A stretch of DNA of 64,000 nt. Source: Lumbricus terrestris (taxonomy: Eukaryota > Annelida > Clitellata > Crassiclitellata > Lumbricidae). This document shows, piece by piece, positions 11,901 through 23,067 of this stretch (position 1 is its first letter; each line of letters opens with the position of its first letter). The translations under genes and the position numbers were made by a program. The notes under the pieces were generated by a model. That model saw nothing but the letters and a program-made list of their open reading frames with translations. It was not told the origin of the DNA and searched no databases. The DNA lies in NCBI GenBank assembly GCA_949752735.1, contig OX457037.1, positions 20,007,039 to 20,071,038 of the forward strand. The letters run 5' to 3'.

Positions 11901-14900
11901 CATTTTACCATAGGCTACTATTTATCTTTACTATCATATTTGCTAGCTAAATTTTTTAAATTTATGTTATAGTTCACCGTTTAGATATCAGCAGAATATA
12001 ATTTTAATGCAGTGTCAAATGCCATCGCATGACTATAGGACAATACACAGTTATAAACAGGCTAATCTGGACGTTGTAATTAGACATTTTGCGTGCATAC
12101 ATTCTGCCGAGACCACCTCTCCACCGTATGCAAATTGCCTAAATCCTCAGACCCCTTCGTGTGTACGTGACAGCCCCTTACCACACACATGTCCATTTTA
12201 ACACAAAAAACATATTATTCGTCATAAAAATTAGAAATGAAATTCTAATCCCAATTATTCTCAATCAATTCAGTTTAGTAAATGCCAACACATTCTAAAG
12301 TCTACACAATATGTTGAGCTTCTGAGACAAACAGTCAGCGTAGCATGAAGGCTTTAACACTTGCCGATTTATGTGCGAGTTGAGCAAATGTGAAATGTCT
12401 GTTCTCTGTTGTCTCTGGGCCAGGATCATAGCCGTTAAGTTGTCAACGTTAGCCAAAGCAAAATTTGATCCCTTCGTAAGAAGCAACTTAACCAGATCCA
12501 GACATCCACTGTTAACAGCCTAAAACAAAACAAAAATCACAAGTAAACTTTAATATTAAATCAGCGGCACAATAATCAGTTGAGAAAGCAAGTTGCACTT
12601 TGTAAATTATTATTAATTATAAATTTTCATGTTATATTCCTTAAGTCATACTCCATTATATTTTAAACAAAATGCCAAACCTTTATGCAATGTATCATTG
12701 CATCATAATAATCATAGTGAATTAGAAGATGTATGCAATAAAGCTGATTATTCAAGGGGACTATGTTCAGGTGGATAATGTTCATTCCCCAGTATTAAAC
12801 GGCGCAATATGAAACCTCCTAATGAATGACCCTTGCTAAATAGCTTATAATATATTTGCTTAGTAGATTATATGTGACCTATCTGCGCAAAAGCGGTCCT
12901 GAGTCAGATTTTTGACATATATATCCACTTTACAGAGAAATGCGCATTCTCTTTTCAATGACACAAAACTTATCATTCTATCTCAACCCTAACTGAATTT
13001 ATGAATTAAAAAAGCTACTTATAATCATTGCTAGTTAAAAAACATTGGAAAAGGCAGGTAAAATGAACTAATTCCGGTGCTTCTGCGCAAAATTTGAAGT
13101 CTTAACTTGAACAAAATCATCCAAGTAGTAATCTTACATGGTATTTTTTCTCAAACTTTTGTGCTTAAATTATAATTCATCATAATCTAAAAATTGAGAA
13201 AAATCCCGTTTGCCCGTTTTCTTGAAACTGAATATTCCAACATACATATAGTTTTGGGCAGACGGGTTACATATATCTGGAATGACCTCCCCCCTAACCT
13301 CCATCTCCTCCACCTGACCAGTCAATCCTTATTCCTTAAGTCCCTTAAATCTTTTTTCTTTTGCCGTGGCTGGGCTGGGAGCGCCTCTGAGTAGTTTCTT
13401 GAAGGGGCGCTATATAAATGCTAATAATGAATGAATGAATGAATGTTAAGTGTTAGCTCAATGCAAATTCATTTAATGAATGAATGAATGTCACCAACCA
13501 TCATCAGCGCCGTTTCACCTCTGTTGTTTGTCAAGTCTATCTGTGCACCATTTTCCAGAAGTAGCTCTGCCACTGAACAATCACCCTAGTCAAGAAAAAC
13601 CAGCATAAAAGGCTAAGCAAAAAACTCAAACTAATCTCACCCTATAATACAGTTAGCAGACATTTGAAACACCAGAATCAAATTTCAGGCAGTTGCCAAG
13701 CACAAGTCCAAATGTTACAAAAGTCATAGGACTGTTATATGCAAAATGAAGTTCAAAGTTTTGCACGAAACTGGTCTTTAGAATCAAATTCATATTTGAT
13801 TCAAAGACAAAAATTCAGCTCTTGAAGCAAGAACAACCAACTTATTACAACTCATCTATGCTTGAGCTGCAATTTCTCTTTGAAAGTAAACTCTAGAGGC
13901 ATCAGTATATCATTGTCAATTTGGGTAAAATAGCCAGCCATTATCTAGAGCTCCCAACTTCACGAACTACCTCTTCAAAAATAAACAAGGTTTCATTACT
14001 TGGATTTGCACTCAAAGACTATAGCCAAGAGCAAAATTTCAAGGCCAACATGAAATGATAAAATTCACAGGCCCAATGGTAAATTTTTCAATGAAACCTT
14101 GATGCCCACCACAATTCATAAAATGATAAACTCCCACATATGCACCCTGAACCTGCTGCTCTAATGAAATAGCAAAAAATTTCAGCGCCTGATGCACCCT
14201 GAACCTGCTGCTCTAATGAAATAGCAAAAAAATTCAGCGCCTGATAGTAAATGTACCAAAATTTTCAATATAAACATATCTACAAGGGTCCAATACAATA
14301 CAAGTATCGTAATAGCTGAAAAGCTCCAGAACTTTTAAAAAGGTCTGCACTCTTGCCATTTAAACACATCCAGATCAGTAGTTATTGAAACTACTCTACA
14401 TTAGGATATATGTATGTATAAGCACTTGTTATAGCGCCCCTTCCAAGATCTCTACTCAGAGGCACACCAACTACAGTGCGGACACTGAACAGAGTTTCAC
14501 ACCCAAGTGCATGAGCAATTGTGAGTGAGTGAAGGACTTGCTCAGTCCCTACGCAGCGGCTTTAGGTGGATTCGAACCCACAACCTTCCGGCTCCAAGGC
14601 ACCGAACATACCCCATACCACCATGTCCCACAGGAAATGTAAAGAGTTAGCCTAAGCACAACTTAAGACTCTGATATATTTGTCCAGAGCAAGACACAAA
14701 GAAACGATACCATCCGAGCGGACATCATGAGAGGCGTGTTCCCACTGGCATCGCGGTTGTTGACTGAAGCACCTCTTGCAATCAGGAGTTCTGCCAAATG
14801 GTTATGTCCTGAAGACATCACCATATCAGACTTTAATATCAATGGCAAACTGAAATACATCTTTAGATCTATTGCATTGTTATGAACCCAGGCTTTAATT

Positions 14901-17900
14901 CCTTTTACATGATCTTAACTCTTAATATACTTCTATGCATCTAAGTAAGTGCAAAGACCAGCGGTTTTCAAACTTTATTTATATATTCTACAACCAGGTA
15001 AAAAAAGAATGTTGGCATACTGCTAGCAAAGTATCAAATCAAACAACTAATTATTAGGGAAACATCGTAAGTTCTTTTGCATGGTCTGGGGCGGGTATGA
15101 GAGATGTAGATAGACATTAGACAAATTTAAAAATTAGCAGATCTTTATAATTATAAGAAAGTATCATTAATCATATGAACACAAAGGAAAATAAAACATC
15201 ACCAATATATTTAAGCATTAAAATGTGAGCTGTGGGCTTGCTTTTCGACAAACGCAGACTAAAAACAGCACATAAATATTTGCTAATTTAAAATGCAAAT
15301 CTGTTTTTTCAGTTTCAATTTGTTTTGTATCCGTTTTCCTCGCAAGCATAGCTGATGATCCATATTCAGTCAGAAATTGCCCAACATGTCTTTCTTGAAT
15401 TCATTTTTATTCATTAATCAAAAAAGATGGGCGTAAATTGATAGGAAATTTAAATTCTTTTGAACAGTTTTCTCGAAATACTCAGTGACACCATGTGTAC
15501 CAATGTTTGAAAACCTCTGACCTAGACTAGTTCCACAAAAAGGCAACATAAATTCCCAGATACATGTATACTGGCTCGTACATACTAATAATCATAATAT
15601 ATTGATGATAACAGGAGCAAGTGTAAAGTCAATACGTTACTGATTGTCTAGTTCCATGTTTGAGAGAGTGTAAATGTAATGGAGACTTTCCAGCTATATG
15701 AGGCACCAGATGCCTGACATTGAAAATTGCAAACAAACACTAATGCATCCCTTGGGTTGGCAATGAGTGCTCTCAAGATCTTCATAGACAGATCTGAAAT
15801 CTCTGTCTAACACAGCGGTTCTCAACCTTTTTAGTGTGGCGACCCCTTGAAAAGATTTCGATAGTTGTAACGACCCCCCAATTTTTTTAGAATTACCCCC
15901 CCCGTAACAGCATTTTTTATCATTGTCCAATGTCCACTGTCATAAATTTTCACTTCATAATTCGAAATTCCTTTTGGCAACTGTGTGAGTTTTCCTGGTT
16001 CTTAATGGCGGTTCTGAGGGCTACCTATTCGGCAGTTGAAGTTTCATAATTATGTCTATTCAGTTTGTGACAATTCATCAACTGCCACGTCTTGCTGCTG
16101 GAACTCCCCAAACATCCCATCTCAAGTGCGCCTTCATGGAGTCATCAACTTTGTTCTTAAAAATGGCCTAGGCCCCTACTGGGCATGCTTTCCTGCATAG
16201 TTATAGGATGTTTAGTACCTGAATGGCGCTTCAGTCTATTTGTTGGGTTTCATTGATTCGATCGACAAAATGTCATTACAAATTAGACGCTGTAGTTTGT
16301 CTATTCATTATGCAACTATTAAACAATAGATTACTTTCAAAATCAGTCAACAGTTCTTCTCTCTTAACACTCTTTTCACCTAACTGATTCGTTTAGGAAG
16401 GCTATATTATAATTTCATAGACCTTACTTGTACTCTTTAAGAATGCGCCGAGCAGAGGTTTGAGAGGAGATGTGCCTTAAAATTTTATTGGAAAACTTGT
16501 TGAATTTCCACACTGCAACGGTAGCATTTTAACAGCATTTCATTGCTGATAGTCGTGGTTTAGGACTCATAAAGTATCCTCCTCCCATTGTTTAAATTTT
16601 TCCCACACTGCAATGGTGTCAATTTTATCTATTATCTCAAAAATTTCTTATAATTTCAGTACTGAAAGACAAGGTTAAAAACTTCAATAAATGTACCCTC
16701 CCCATAGTTAAGTTTTTCCAAATTTGCATACCATTTTTAGCACTTTAAGGCAGCTGTCATCTGAACAAAGTACTCATGATTTCAGTGTTCACAATTTTTT
16801 TATTTGCACAGGGTAGGTATATTTTAAAACTGTCATCTTAGCAAAATTTGTCATTCGGCCCTATGGATAAACGGAGGGTAACTCTGTAGAAATTTATAAT
16901 GATATCTAGGAAATATTTTCGAAATATTAGGGGAGTTAGCCTATAAGCAGCTCAGTACCAGCCTTAAACATGGGGGACCAAATCGACCAATCCCCTCTGT
17001 CTCCAAAGTCTCCTCCCATAAATAGGCCTGACGATAGCAGACTGCATTGATTCTTTAGAATCTTAATTTGAGCAAACCGGATATTGTTTTATATTTTAGA
17101 AGAATGTACAAAAAGGAATTTACATTTTAAAGCTAAAAAATAAATGACAAAAATTGAATTAGCTGCCGCAATCTATAGAATTAATCATAGCAAAAGAACA
17201 AGTAAAAATTTATTTTAAGTTTCTATAGCATAGTGGATCGCGCTGAACTTGGTATTACACGCGTACGTATTTTGAAAGTTTCTGAAGGGTCCAGGCGACC
17301 CCTGGCAAATCGTCAGGCGACCCCCGTGGGGGTCGCGACCCACAGGTTGAGAACCGCTGGTCTAACAACATTAATACACACATATAGCATTACTGTAATA
17401 TGAATATTTACTTATTTTCTTCCCATAAGAAGCAAAAGCACATCATGACCAACCTTGTAAGACTGCCCTCATAAGTAGCGTCCTCACATTGGAATCAGGT
17501 CTCTCAAGACCTGTCCATTTTGGAGTAACTTTCAAGAGTGCAATAGCCACCTGGTGGTCACCAGTAGAGACGGCATACTCCAGGGCTCCTGACATCAACA
17601 AAAGACAGCAACAACTCTATAAAATGCTGGATTAACTGTAGAACAGTGCAAAAGAACAAAAAATGAGGAAATATAAGGGAAAGGTAGGTGCAAGGGTATG
17701 GCAAGATAAATTATGGCAAAGCAGAGTAAAGTACGGTAAAGTACAGTACGGCAAAGAAAAGTATGGTAAAGTAAAGCATGGCAAAGTAAAGTAAAGGCAG
17801 GCAAGAAATGCCATTGTCCTTGCTTGTCTGTCCACCCATAGATATATAATAAACCTGGATGATGCATGCAAGCCAACAAACCCGCAAGCTAGATATAAAT

Positions 17901-20900
17901 TTATCCTGACCTCTCTATGCCAATGATGTCATAAGGGGCAGACTCACATCTTTGAGCTTTAGAATCCACAGGCCCAGCTAGTCTACGGTTATGATGAATT
18001 CCATTACTTCACTGTAGAAAGATTGCTTTCTGCTACGCATAATGTAATTGGTTAAGATTTGATGTTGGCATTAGAATCTGACTGCATGCTCTATCCAGGT
18101 TTATATCTATGGTCTACCCTAGAATGTAAACATCATTATTATCTATGTTCCTACATAGGAAGTAAAATTTTCTGAAAATACCAAACATGACCATTTTTTA
18201 ACCAATTAAGTCTCATAAATATGTCAGAGAAAATGAAAGCAGACACACAAACTGACTCAGGATCATAACGATTTCTAAAGCATACTAACCTTCAATTTGT
18301 GCGCCCCACTGGCGATTGAAACACGTGGGCCAACTGACGTTAAAGACATTCAACGGATCCAACAGACTTCTTCTCATCTCTGTATACGCTGCAGCAGAAA
18401 TATTCGTTGCATTTCCAAAAGATTTGGTGACGGGATGTTCGTTGTGCGTCAGCGGTACAGTGACAGACGATGACGAGAGGATTGCGATCTCCTTTTCCTC
18501 GGATAAAACCGTATTTTCGCTGGTCAACGTTCGGCCAACAGCCTCGGTCAACTCTAAAACATCTGGCCAGTCGGTGTCACTCGTAGGACACAGGTCGTCC
18601 AGTGTTATGTTCGGGTCAAAGTCAATGTCGTCAAAACTGTTTGGATTTAGCTCTGCATCTGGCGTTGGCGATGCAGAAAAGGTCGGAGCTTCAGCACATT
18701 CAGAACTTGTCGAGTTTGCAGTGAATGCTATTTCGCATGATACGATGTTTGTAGTAACTGGCTCCTCTGTTGGTGAATGTGCCACAGAGGATGTGTCTTC
18801 AAGCGTTATATCTGGTTTCGACTCCTCTGTTTCTTGTTCTTCTTTTACTGTGATTTTCTCCGTTCTCAGTCGCTCGACTGTAACTGCGCAGGTGCAAAGT
18901 AATTTAGAGTCATTCTGATTCGGAGCAGGAACTACGGCTGGCTCCGACGAATCTTGTAACTGGTCTAAAGTAAAGAGAAGCAAAGCAAAATTAGTTCAGT
19001 CTTTCTGCATGAGTTTGAGATAACCCACATCCTTGCAAGTTAGCAGTTCCAAGTTTTGCTACTGCAGAATGTTAATTATTTGACCATCCTCGCCAGAGAC
19101 GTTGTTTTCAACATTAGCCTACATGCAGCAGGTTCACTAAATATTTAATCAGTTAATTTGAAATATCCAACAAAACTTCATAGGATTTTCACATCTACGA
19201 TGTAAAGCATGTAACTAACTAGTCTGAAAGCATCACGTGATCAAACCTAGTTTATTTAAATGCGTAAATGTTACCAATGAAATCCTAGAACACAAACCTG
19301 AGGACAAATCCTTGGAAGGAGAACCTGGAAGCCATGTCTAAAACAAAGGACATGTTAATAAAATAAGTGGAGAGTGGCCGCAGATAACATAAATTACACA
19401 GGAATGAGAATTAAATGCAGGAACTATAACAAAGTCATTTAGTCAGTTAAAATCTTTCAAAAACTAAACATGGTTATTGTATAATTGGCTTAAAACACAA
19501 AACCACAAATTGCAATTGTTGCCCTAGTGCAGTAAAAATATCAGAACCTTGTTTCTGAGAGCGAGCAAAGACTGATTGGTCAAAAAGTTACAAACTTGCA
19601 AATAACAATAACACCGGCAATTTAATGTATGACCACAATTTTAAATGAATGCATTGATAAGCAAAGAAGTCTAATCTAAAAGAAAACAATGAATGAAAGT
19701 TCTACACTCATACCTCACTCTCATTGGCTGCAGGCTCCAATTCAGTTGCTTCATGGCTTTCAATTGGCTTTTGGTCATTGTCCGACAACAGCTTTTGTTT
19801 ATCAAGGCCGTCAGCTGGGAAGAATTCGGTCTTAATCAGCTCAACGTAAGACTCGGGCAAGGCAGAAACAGATTTTAACGTTAACCTCGTACCAAGATGC
19901 CTTCTGCCCTTCCCCGTCCTCTTCTCACCATTCGGTATCTTCTGTCGCAGGCTTCTTCCAAGTTGCACCGGCTCATCCTTGATATCCACGCGATCGTCTA
20001 GCAGTGGCTGATCACCGTCAGACATCGGCGATGACTCACTGATGCCGTCTCTTGTATCACAGTCATTTTGTGTCTGGCTAGCCACCACCTTTCTGCTGCC
20101 TTTCACTTTCGAATAAAGGTCACCGGTTTCGCAGAAATTCAGCTTCCCCTCCTGGACGTCGCGCCAGAACTTATCCTTCAGCGTGTCCGCTTCCTTCGAA
20201 TCCGCCTCAACCAAGTAATAATATTTCTTGCCTTTCGACTTGACCGCCTTAGATCGCTTCCTGCTTCTCATTTTCGGCGGCTCAACCTCCACTTCAACCT
20301 TAACTGTCACGTCTAAATCCCCCTCCTTCTCGTCGCAGTTCAGTTCATCTCTCGAGCTCGACAGTTCACCCCCGGACTTCTTCTGTCGCTGCCTCGAAGA
20401 GTAGCTCAGGTTTCGTCGGCGTTTCGTTTTTAAATGTTTGCATCGGTAGCTTTCCGCGCCCGAGCTCTCGGCCGGGGCGGCCGGATTCGACGGACAGCAG
20501 TCCAGCGTGTCGTCGTTCGTGTCCAGCGAAAACGCGTACGTACCTGAGCTATCCGTCGACTTATTGTCCGCGGCCGACAACGGCGCATTGTTGTTGTCTG
20601 TTGTCTCGCGCGGAGACTCCCAGGCTGGGTTAGGAGTGGAAACTGAATCGGAACCTCTGTCAGGCGTCGCATCCCACGCCACCGAAGTTGCGTTGGCGGC
20701 AGAAGGGTCAGGGGTCGTCAGCGGCTGTCCGACCTCGACCGGTCCGACCTCGTAGTCGAGGTTTCGGAAGGGACTGTGGATCGGCGTGTCCACCAGAGGG
20801 CTGTTGCTAGGCATCGATCCCGTCTCGTAGCCAGAGACCGAGAAAGGAGCGGCGATGCTCTTCGCGCAGCTGCCGCAGCTGGATGACGAGGGACTGCTGT

Positions 20901-23067
20901 CGAACGATGTGGAGACTGGGCTTCCGTCGTTTCCGAAGTTGCCGACGGACAGACCGAGCGGCTTCTTGTTGCACTTGACCTTCGAGTAGAGGTCGGGGGT
21001 CTGCATGACGTCGATCTTTCCCTCCTCCAGGTTGCGCCAGAACTTGTCCTTCAGCGTGTCCGCTTCCTCACTTTGACTGTTCACGTAAAAGTAGTACTTT
21101 GTTCGCTTCTTCTTCTTCGCTAAACTACCCGGACTTTCCTGAGGAGAAAAAACCCACACAAAAAATTGATCAATGAATACATGTCAAAGTTATTCCATAA
21201 TTCTGTTGTGCTTAGAACTTCATTCTGTCTAACTACCATGAAGACAATTATTCAATCCAAGAATATACAAAAAAAATAGCATCACTTCAAGAGACCTGTA
21301 GACTCAGAGGCTCCCAGCCTAGTCACAGCTAAAAAAGTAGGATTTGAGCAACGTATAAAAAGAAGGCATTGGTGATATTTCACAGGTGCATTGACTAGAC
21401 AAGCTTTTGAGCCTCTTCTGTAATATCCTTTGCTATTATGCTAATCTCAAGAATACCTGACTTTTGTCTGATAATGAATTCTATTTGCCACAGAATACTA
21501 GAATGTGTTCATCACTGTATAAATTTCAAAAAATTCAAAAAATTAATATCCTATTAACTGCCTTAAGGGCATAATAAAGTATTCAATATAGTTAGAGGTG
21601 TTGTTTCCAAACCGCATATTCAAAATTATTCATATCAGTAAATCAGCAAAAATCTTTAAAGCTAAACACAGTACATGCTAACAAGCAAGGAAAATCCAAG
21701 AGAGCCACATGTGACAAAGCTCTCTCAACTCAAGCTGCATCTGCCATCATGTTAAAGGCTCGTTATCAAGTCAGAGATAATGTTGTTAAAATTTCCCTCT
21801 TATCTATGTGAAATTCTTACTTTGACACTTCCATTACAAGGGTGTTTGAGAAGCAACTTGGTAAGCACAGCAGCTCGCACAACAGCGAATTACAAATCAG
21901 GCCATAACAATTTCATAAACTTTTATCAATGGCCTCGTAGACCTATGCAGCAACACTGATAGCATGCCCAGCTAACTTGTTAGAAATCATTGAATTACGT
22001 TACAATAATGTAAAAAATTTAAACATTCAGAGGTCTGTTATTTTTCTAGCTACTACAATCACACCTATTCAAGAAGGCATATGTGGTCAAAGATCAGACC
22101 CAAGAGTACTGAACATTAGCATGGGCTGCGGTTGTACAGTCACAACGGTAAACCCGCATATAAATTGGAATACATAAAATTATGGGGTGTGTAGCGAATC
22201 ACCAAATTGCCCAACAGACATTACCTCAAGATCCCTGAAACTGTTTTGCAAAAAACCACATCTCCAATTCGAACATTTGTCACTTTCAGTAATTTGAGTT
22301 CGCTGTTTACTTAACATTTGGTGGAAAGTGCTTTTGGGAATTCTGTCTATTTTACATCGTATGCATATACGATAATGATTCTGTTTATTTTACATCATAT
22401 GCATTTACGATAATTTCTATGGCATCATCAGTAGCAAGCCACTTTTAGGATGCTTTACAAGTAATCTATCAACTTCCAGGGCAAGAGTTTGATAGAAAGT
22501 ACAGTTCTGGTTTCTTCAAGTCACAAGCTTTTTTCAAAATCATTCCATTCACCTTCGGTAAATCGGGACTCGGTCCGCAATTGTTTTCGGCATATCGAAC
22601 GCTGGTAGATAAATGGTTTATTATGCAGTTTAATCGCATATTTGCACACCTAGCTATGCGTAAATATTTGGAAAATGTGAATGGCAGAGCACAGTAATAG
22701 AACATAACCGCTAATAATACTCTATAATGCTGATCATAATTCTGATATATCAGTAAGCACCTTTACTTCACCGAAGCAATTATAGTAGGACGCTGAATAG
22801 CAGAAAAACAATAATACAAATAATATGGAGTGCGATATTTTCATTTCTTCCTCCGCTATGTCCACAACATTAGCAGAGGCACAATGAAATGATCGATTCA
22901 ACAAGAAATTAATGCACATTTAAGGAACGTATCGCAAACTTATTGTATATGCTGCTCTAGCGTTTCATATTTGACGCCGTAGGTGAACCAATTTTCAAGA
23001 TTAACGAAGGAATTGAGCAGTTGAAATTGCATTTTCTTATAAGCAAACCCACCTTCTCGTCCGCCAT
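8862..23067 (-). CDS. MPP8-like ankyrin-repeat protein (12 supported exons)
   Basis: Exons on the minus strand: 23067-23053, 21138-19714, 19337-19298, 18964-18290, 17588-17454, 14808-14711, 13585-13499, 12519-12361, 11508-11340, 10785-10681, 10439-10318, 8948-8862. All introns are GT-AG and all eleven junctions keep phase, giving 1,039 codons before the C-terminus. The N-terminal half is low-complexity, Ser/Asp/Glu-rich, with two 'LKDKFWR(N/D)...LYSKVK' modules. Then follow about four ankyrin repeats (e.g. HLAELLIARGASVNNRDASG). The C-terminal part ('AVLFIGHAMIGEHTLRCLL' and 'DGYFVTSFDSICDGVNEL') resembles the region after the ankyrins in M-phase phosphoprotein 8, which binds TASOR in the HUSH silencing complex. 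No chromodomain is seen. Function is therefore inferred: possibly a chromatin or retroelement-silencing adaptor. The 3' end is unresolved. Confidence 0.72.
9197..9663 (-). mobile_element. 5'-truncated non-LTR retrotransposon (RT C-terminus), TSD ATACTTTCATTT
   Basis: The minus strand encodes about 145 residues typical of the tail of LINE reverse-transcriptase proteins: LLYNAETWTLREEQKRRLRV, then FEMTCLRKIEGVTRKDRIRN, and later YFGHVSRM and a RGRPKKRWID motif. The segment is flanked by perfect 12-bp repeats ATACTTTCATTT (9185-9196 and 9664-9675), as expected of target-primed insertion. Its 3' end carries a short TAAGTCAAGTAAGTCAAA repeat. It lies in the intron between exons 11 and 12 of the MPP8-like gene, on the same strand. 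Confidence 0.9.
10318..10439 (-). CDS. Exon 11 of MPP8-like gene (MPP8 C-terminal-like)
   Basis: AVLFIGHAMIGEHTLRCLLH then GRSAVRQATLNGKDLRAFTK. This matches the spacing and residue pattern of the MPP8 C-terminal region (hydrophobic strand with 'F..HA...G', then a charged loop and 'V..A.LN.K'). Strong TTGCAG acceptor. Confidence 0.75.
10681..10785 (-). CDS. Exon 10 of MPP8-like gene
   Basis: Acceptor TTTTTATAG, donor ATCG|GTAAAC, phase 1 in and out. Reads LSLAYSCGTLLSFIYHQTED and continues to LDEDPIG. I recognise no domain by itself; it links exon 9 to the conserved C-terminal region. Confidence 0.65.
11090..11275 (+). mobile_element. Decayed LINE/SINE 3' tail
   Basis: Ends in AAGAGGTGCTATACAAATGC, a diverged form of the GGGGCGCTATATAAAT tail found at several places here. 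Upstream lies a T-rich stretch with a short tandem duplication (TTTGGAATGTGCTTTCT, twice). Only the tail is recognisable. Confidence 0.4.
11340..11508 (-). CDS. Exon 9 of MPP8-like gene
   Basis: Reads FSTRRLMSHFQTVIARTIHG and AAELVSTLFPLHCFSLKD. It sits where MPP8 has the helix after its ankyrin repeats followed by a 'xxFPIxCxxL' segment. The donor is a strong GTGAGT. Confidence 0.65.
12361..12519 (-). CDS. Exon 8 of MPP8-like gene (last ankyrin repeat)
   Basis: AVNSGCLDLVKLLLTKGSNF, then ALANVDNLTAMILAQRQQRT and a helical tail. The acceptor is strong (TTTTGTTTTAG). The donor chosen, CAA|GTGTTA, is weak but is the one that keeps phase 0 into exon 9 and ends the ankyrin homology sensibly. Confidence 0.7.
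13190..13440 (+). mobile_element. LINE 3' end (RT tail plus GCGCCTCTGAGTAG tail)
   Basis: The plus strand reads VLGRRVTYIWNDLPPNLHLL followed by TSQSLFLKSLKSFFF, the usual 'WN.LP......S...F...LK..' end of LINE reverse transcriptases. The frame stops just inside the tail AGCGCCTCTGAGTAG...GGGGCGCTATATAAAT, whose AGCGCC and GGCGCT ends can pair in a hairpin. It finishes in a TGAATGAATG repeat. The same tail closes the tRNA-derived SINEs here, suggesting a LINE-SINE partnership. Confidence 0.7.
13499..13585 (-). CDS. Exon 7 of MPP8-like gene (ankyrin repeat)
   Basis: GDCSVAELLLENGAQIDLTN followed by NRGETALMM: a second clear ankyrin repeat, 29 codons, phase 0 at both ends. The donor GTTGGT lies next to the TGAATGAATG tail of a LINE fragment in the intron. 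Confidence 0.85.
14141..14245. repeat. 52-bp tandem duplication
   Basis: The unit starting TGCACCCTGAACCTGCTGCT is present twice head to tail (14141 and 14193). The only difference is one extra A in the A-run of the second copy. This is a very recent intronic duplication. Confidence 0.9.
14419..14632 (-). mobile_element. tRNA-derived SINE
   Basis: On the minus strand the head has the pol III B box GGTTCGAATCC, the body reads GTCCTTCACTCACTCACAAT, and the 3' tail is GTGCCTCTGAGTAG...GGGGCGCTATA. Located in the intron between exons 6 and 7 of the MPP8-like gene. Confidence 0.8.
14711..14808 (-). CDS. Exon 6 of MPP8-like gene (ankyrin repeat)
   Basis: GHNHLAELLIARGASVNNRD followed by ASGNTPLMMSARM: a textbook ankyrin repeat (G.....LL..GA.VN..D..G.TPLM). 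Acceptor GTCTTCAG, donor ATG|GTATCG. Confidence 0.85.
15813..17359. mobile_element. hAT-like element, 1547 bp, TSD GTCTAACA
   Basis: Starts CAGCGGTTCTCAACCT and ends AGGTTGAGAACCGCTG, inverted termini of the widespread hAT 'CAGCGGTTCTCAAC' type. GTCTAACA is perfectly duplicated at 15805-15812 and 17360-17367. No transposase can be read, so it is a non-autonomous or decayed copy. It sits between exons 5 and 6 of the MPP8-like gene. About 16960-17025 resembles the end of MITE family B and may be nested. Confidence 0.9.
17454..17588 (-). CDS. Exon 5 of MPP8-like gene (first ankyrin-like repeat)
   Basis: Reads GALEYAVSTGDHQVAIALL and continues to RTLLMRAVLQG. The A-x-x-x-G-D/N-x-x-V-A-x-x-L-L pattern is an ankyrin helix pair, the following 'R(T/P)LLMRAV' matches the start of the next repeat. 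Enters and leaves in phase 1. Confidence 0.75.
17690..17805. repeat. Degenerate GGTAAAGTA/GGCAAAG simple repeat
   Basis: About 110 bp of variable units such as GGTAAAGTACAGTACGGCAAA in an intron. On the minus strand it translates into Tyr/Phe/Leu/Cys-rich spurious frames. Confidence 0.7.
18290..18964 (-). CDS. Exon 4 of MPP8-like gene (acidic linker)
   Basis: Acceptor TTTACTTTAG; donor GAAG|GTTAGT. It encodes about 225 residues rich in Glu, Asp, Ser and Thr (e.g. DDIDFDPNITLDDLC), with no recognised domain, likely a disordered linker ahead of the ankyrin repeats. The opposite strand is also open for 200 codons here, which I treat as a shadow. Confidence 0.7.
19298..19337 (-). CDS. Exon 3 of MPP8-like gene (40 nt)
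   Basis: Bounded by TTTGTTTTAG and a CTCAG|GTTTGT donor. Reads TWLPGSPSKDLSS and exits in phase 1. It exactly bridges the phase-0 end of exon 2 to the phase-1 start of exon 4. Confidence 0.6.
19714..21138 (-). CDS. Exon 2 of MPP8-like gene (two KDKFWR modules)
   Basis: 475 codons between a TTTTTTCTCCTCAG acceptor and a GAG|GTATGAG donor. It holds two copies of an unrecognised module of about 45 residues. The first is near its start (KYYFYV...EADTLKDKFWRNLEEGK...DLYSKVK). The second is about 300 residues on (KYYYLV...EADTLKDKFWRDVQEGK...DLYSKVK). Between them lies Ser/Pro/Asp-rich sequence with basic clusters (KTKRRR, RSRKRSK) that could serve nuclear import. The long open frame and internal duplication support a real exon. 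Confidence 0.8.
23053..23067 (-). CDS. Exon 1 of MPP8-like gene (start codon)
   Basis: Reads MADEK and then donor GTGGGT at 23052. The ATG has the context ACGAAAATGGCG, a good animal start. It joins exon 2 in phase 0. It is short, so the call rests on start context, donor and phase only. Confidence 0.5.

Noticed and set aside
18316..18918. 200-codon plus-strand frame
   Set aside because: Antisense shadow of exon 4 of the MPP8-like gene, which has matching splice phases on the minus strand.
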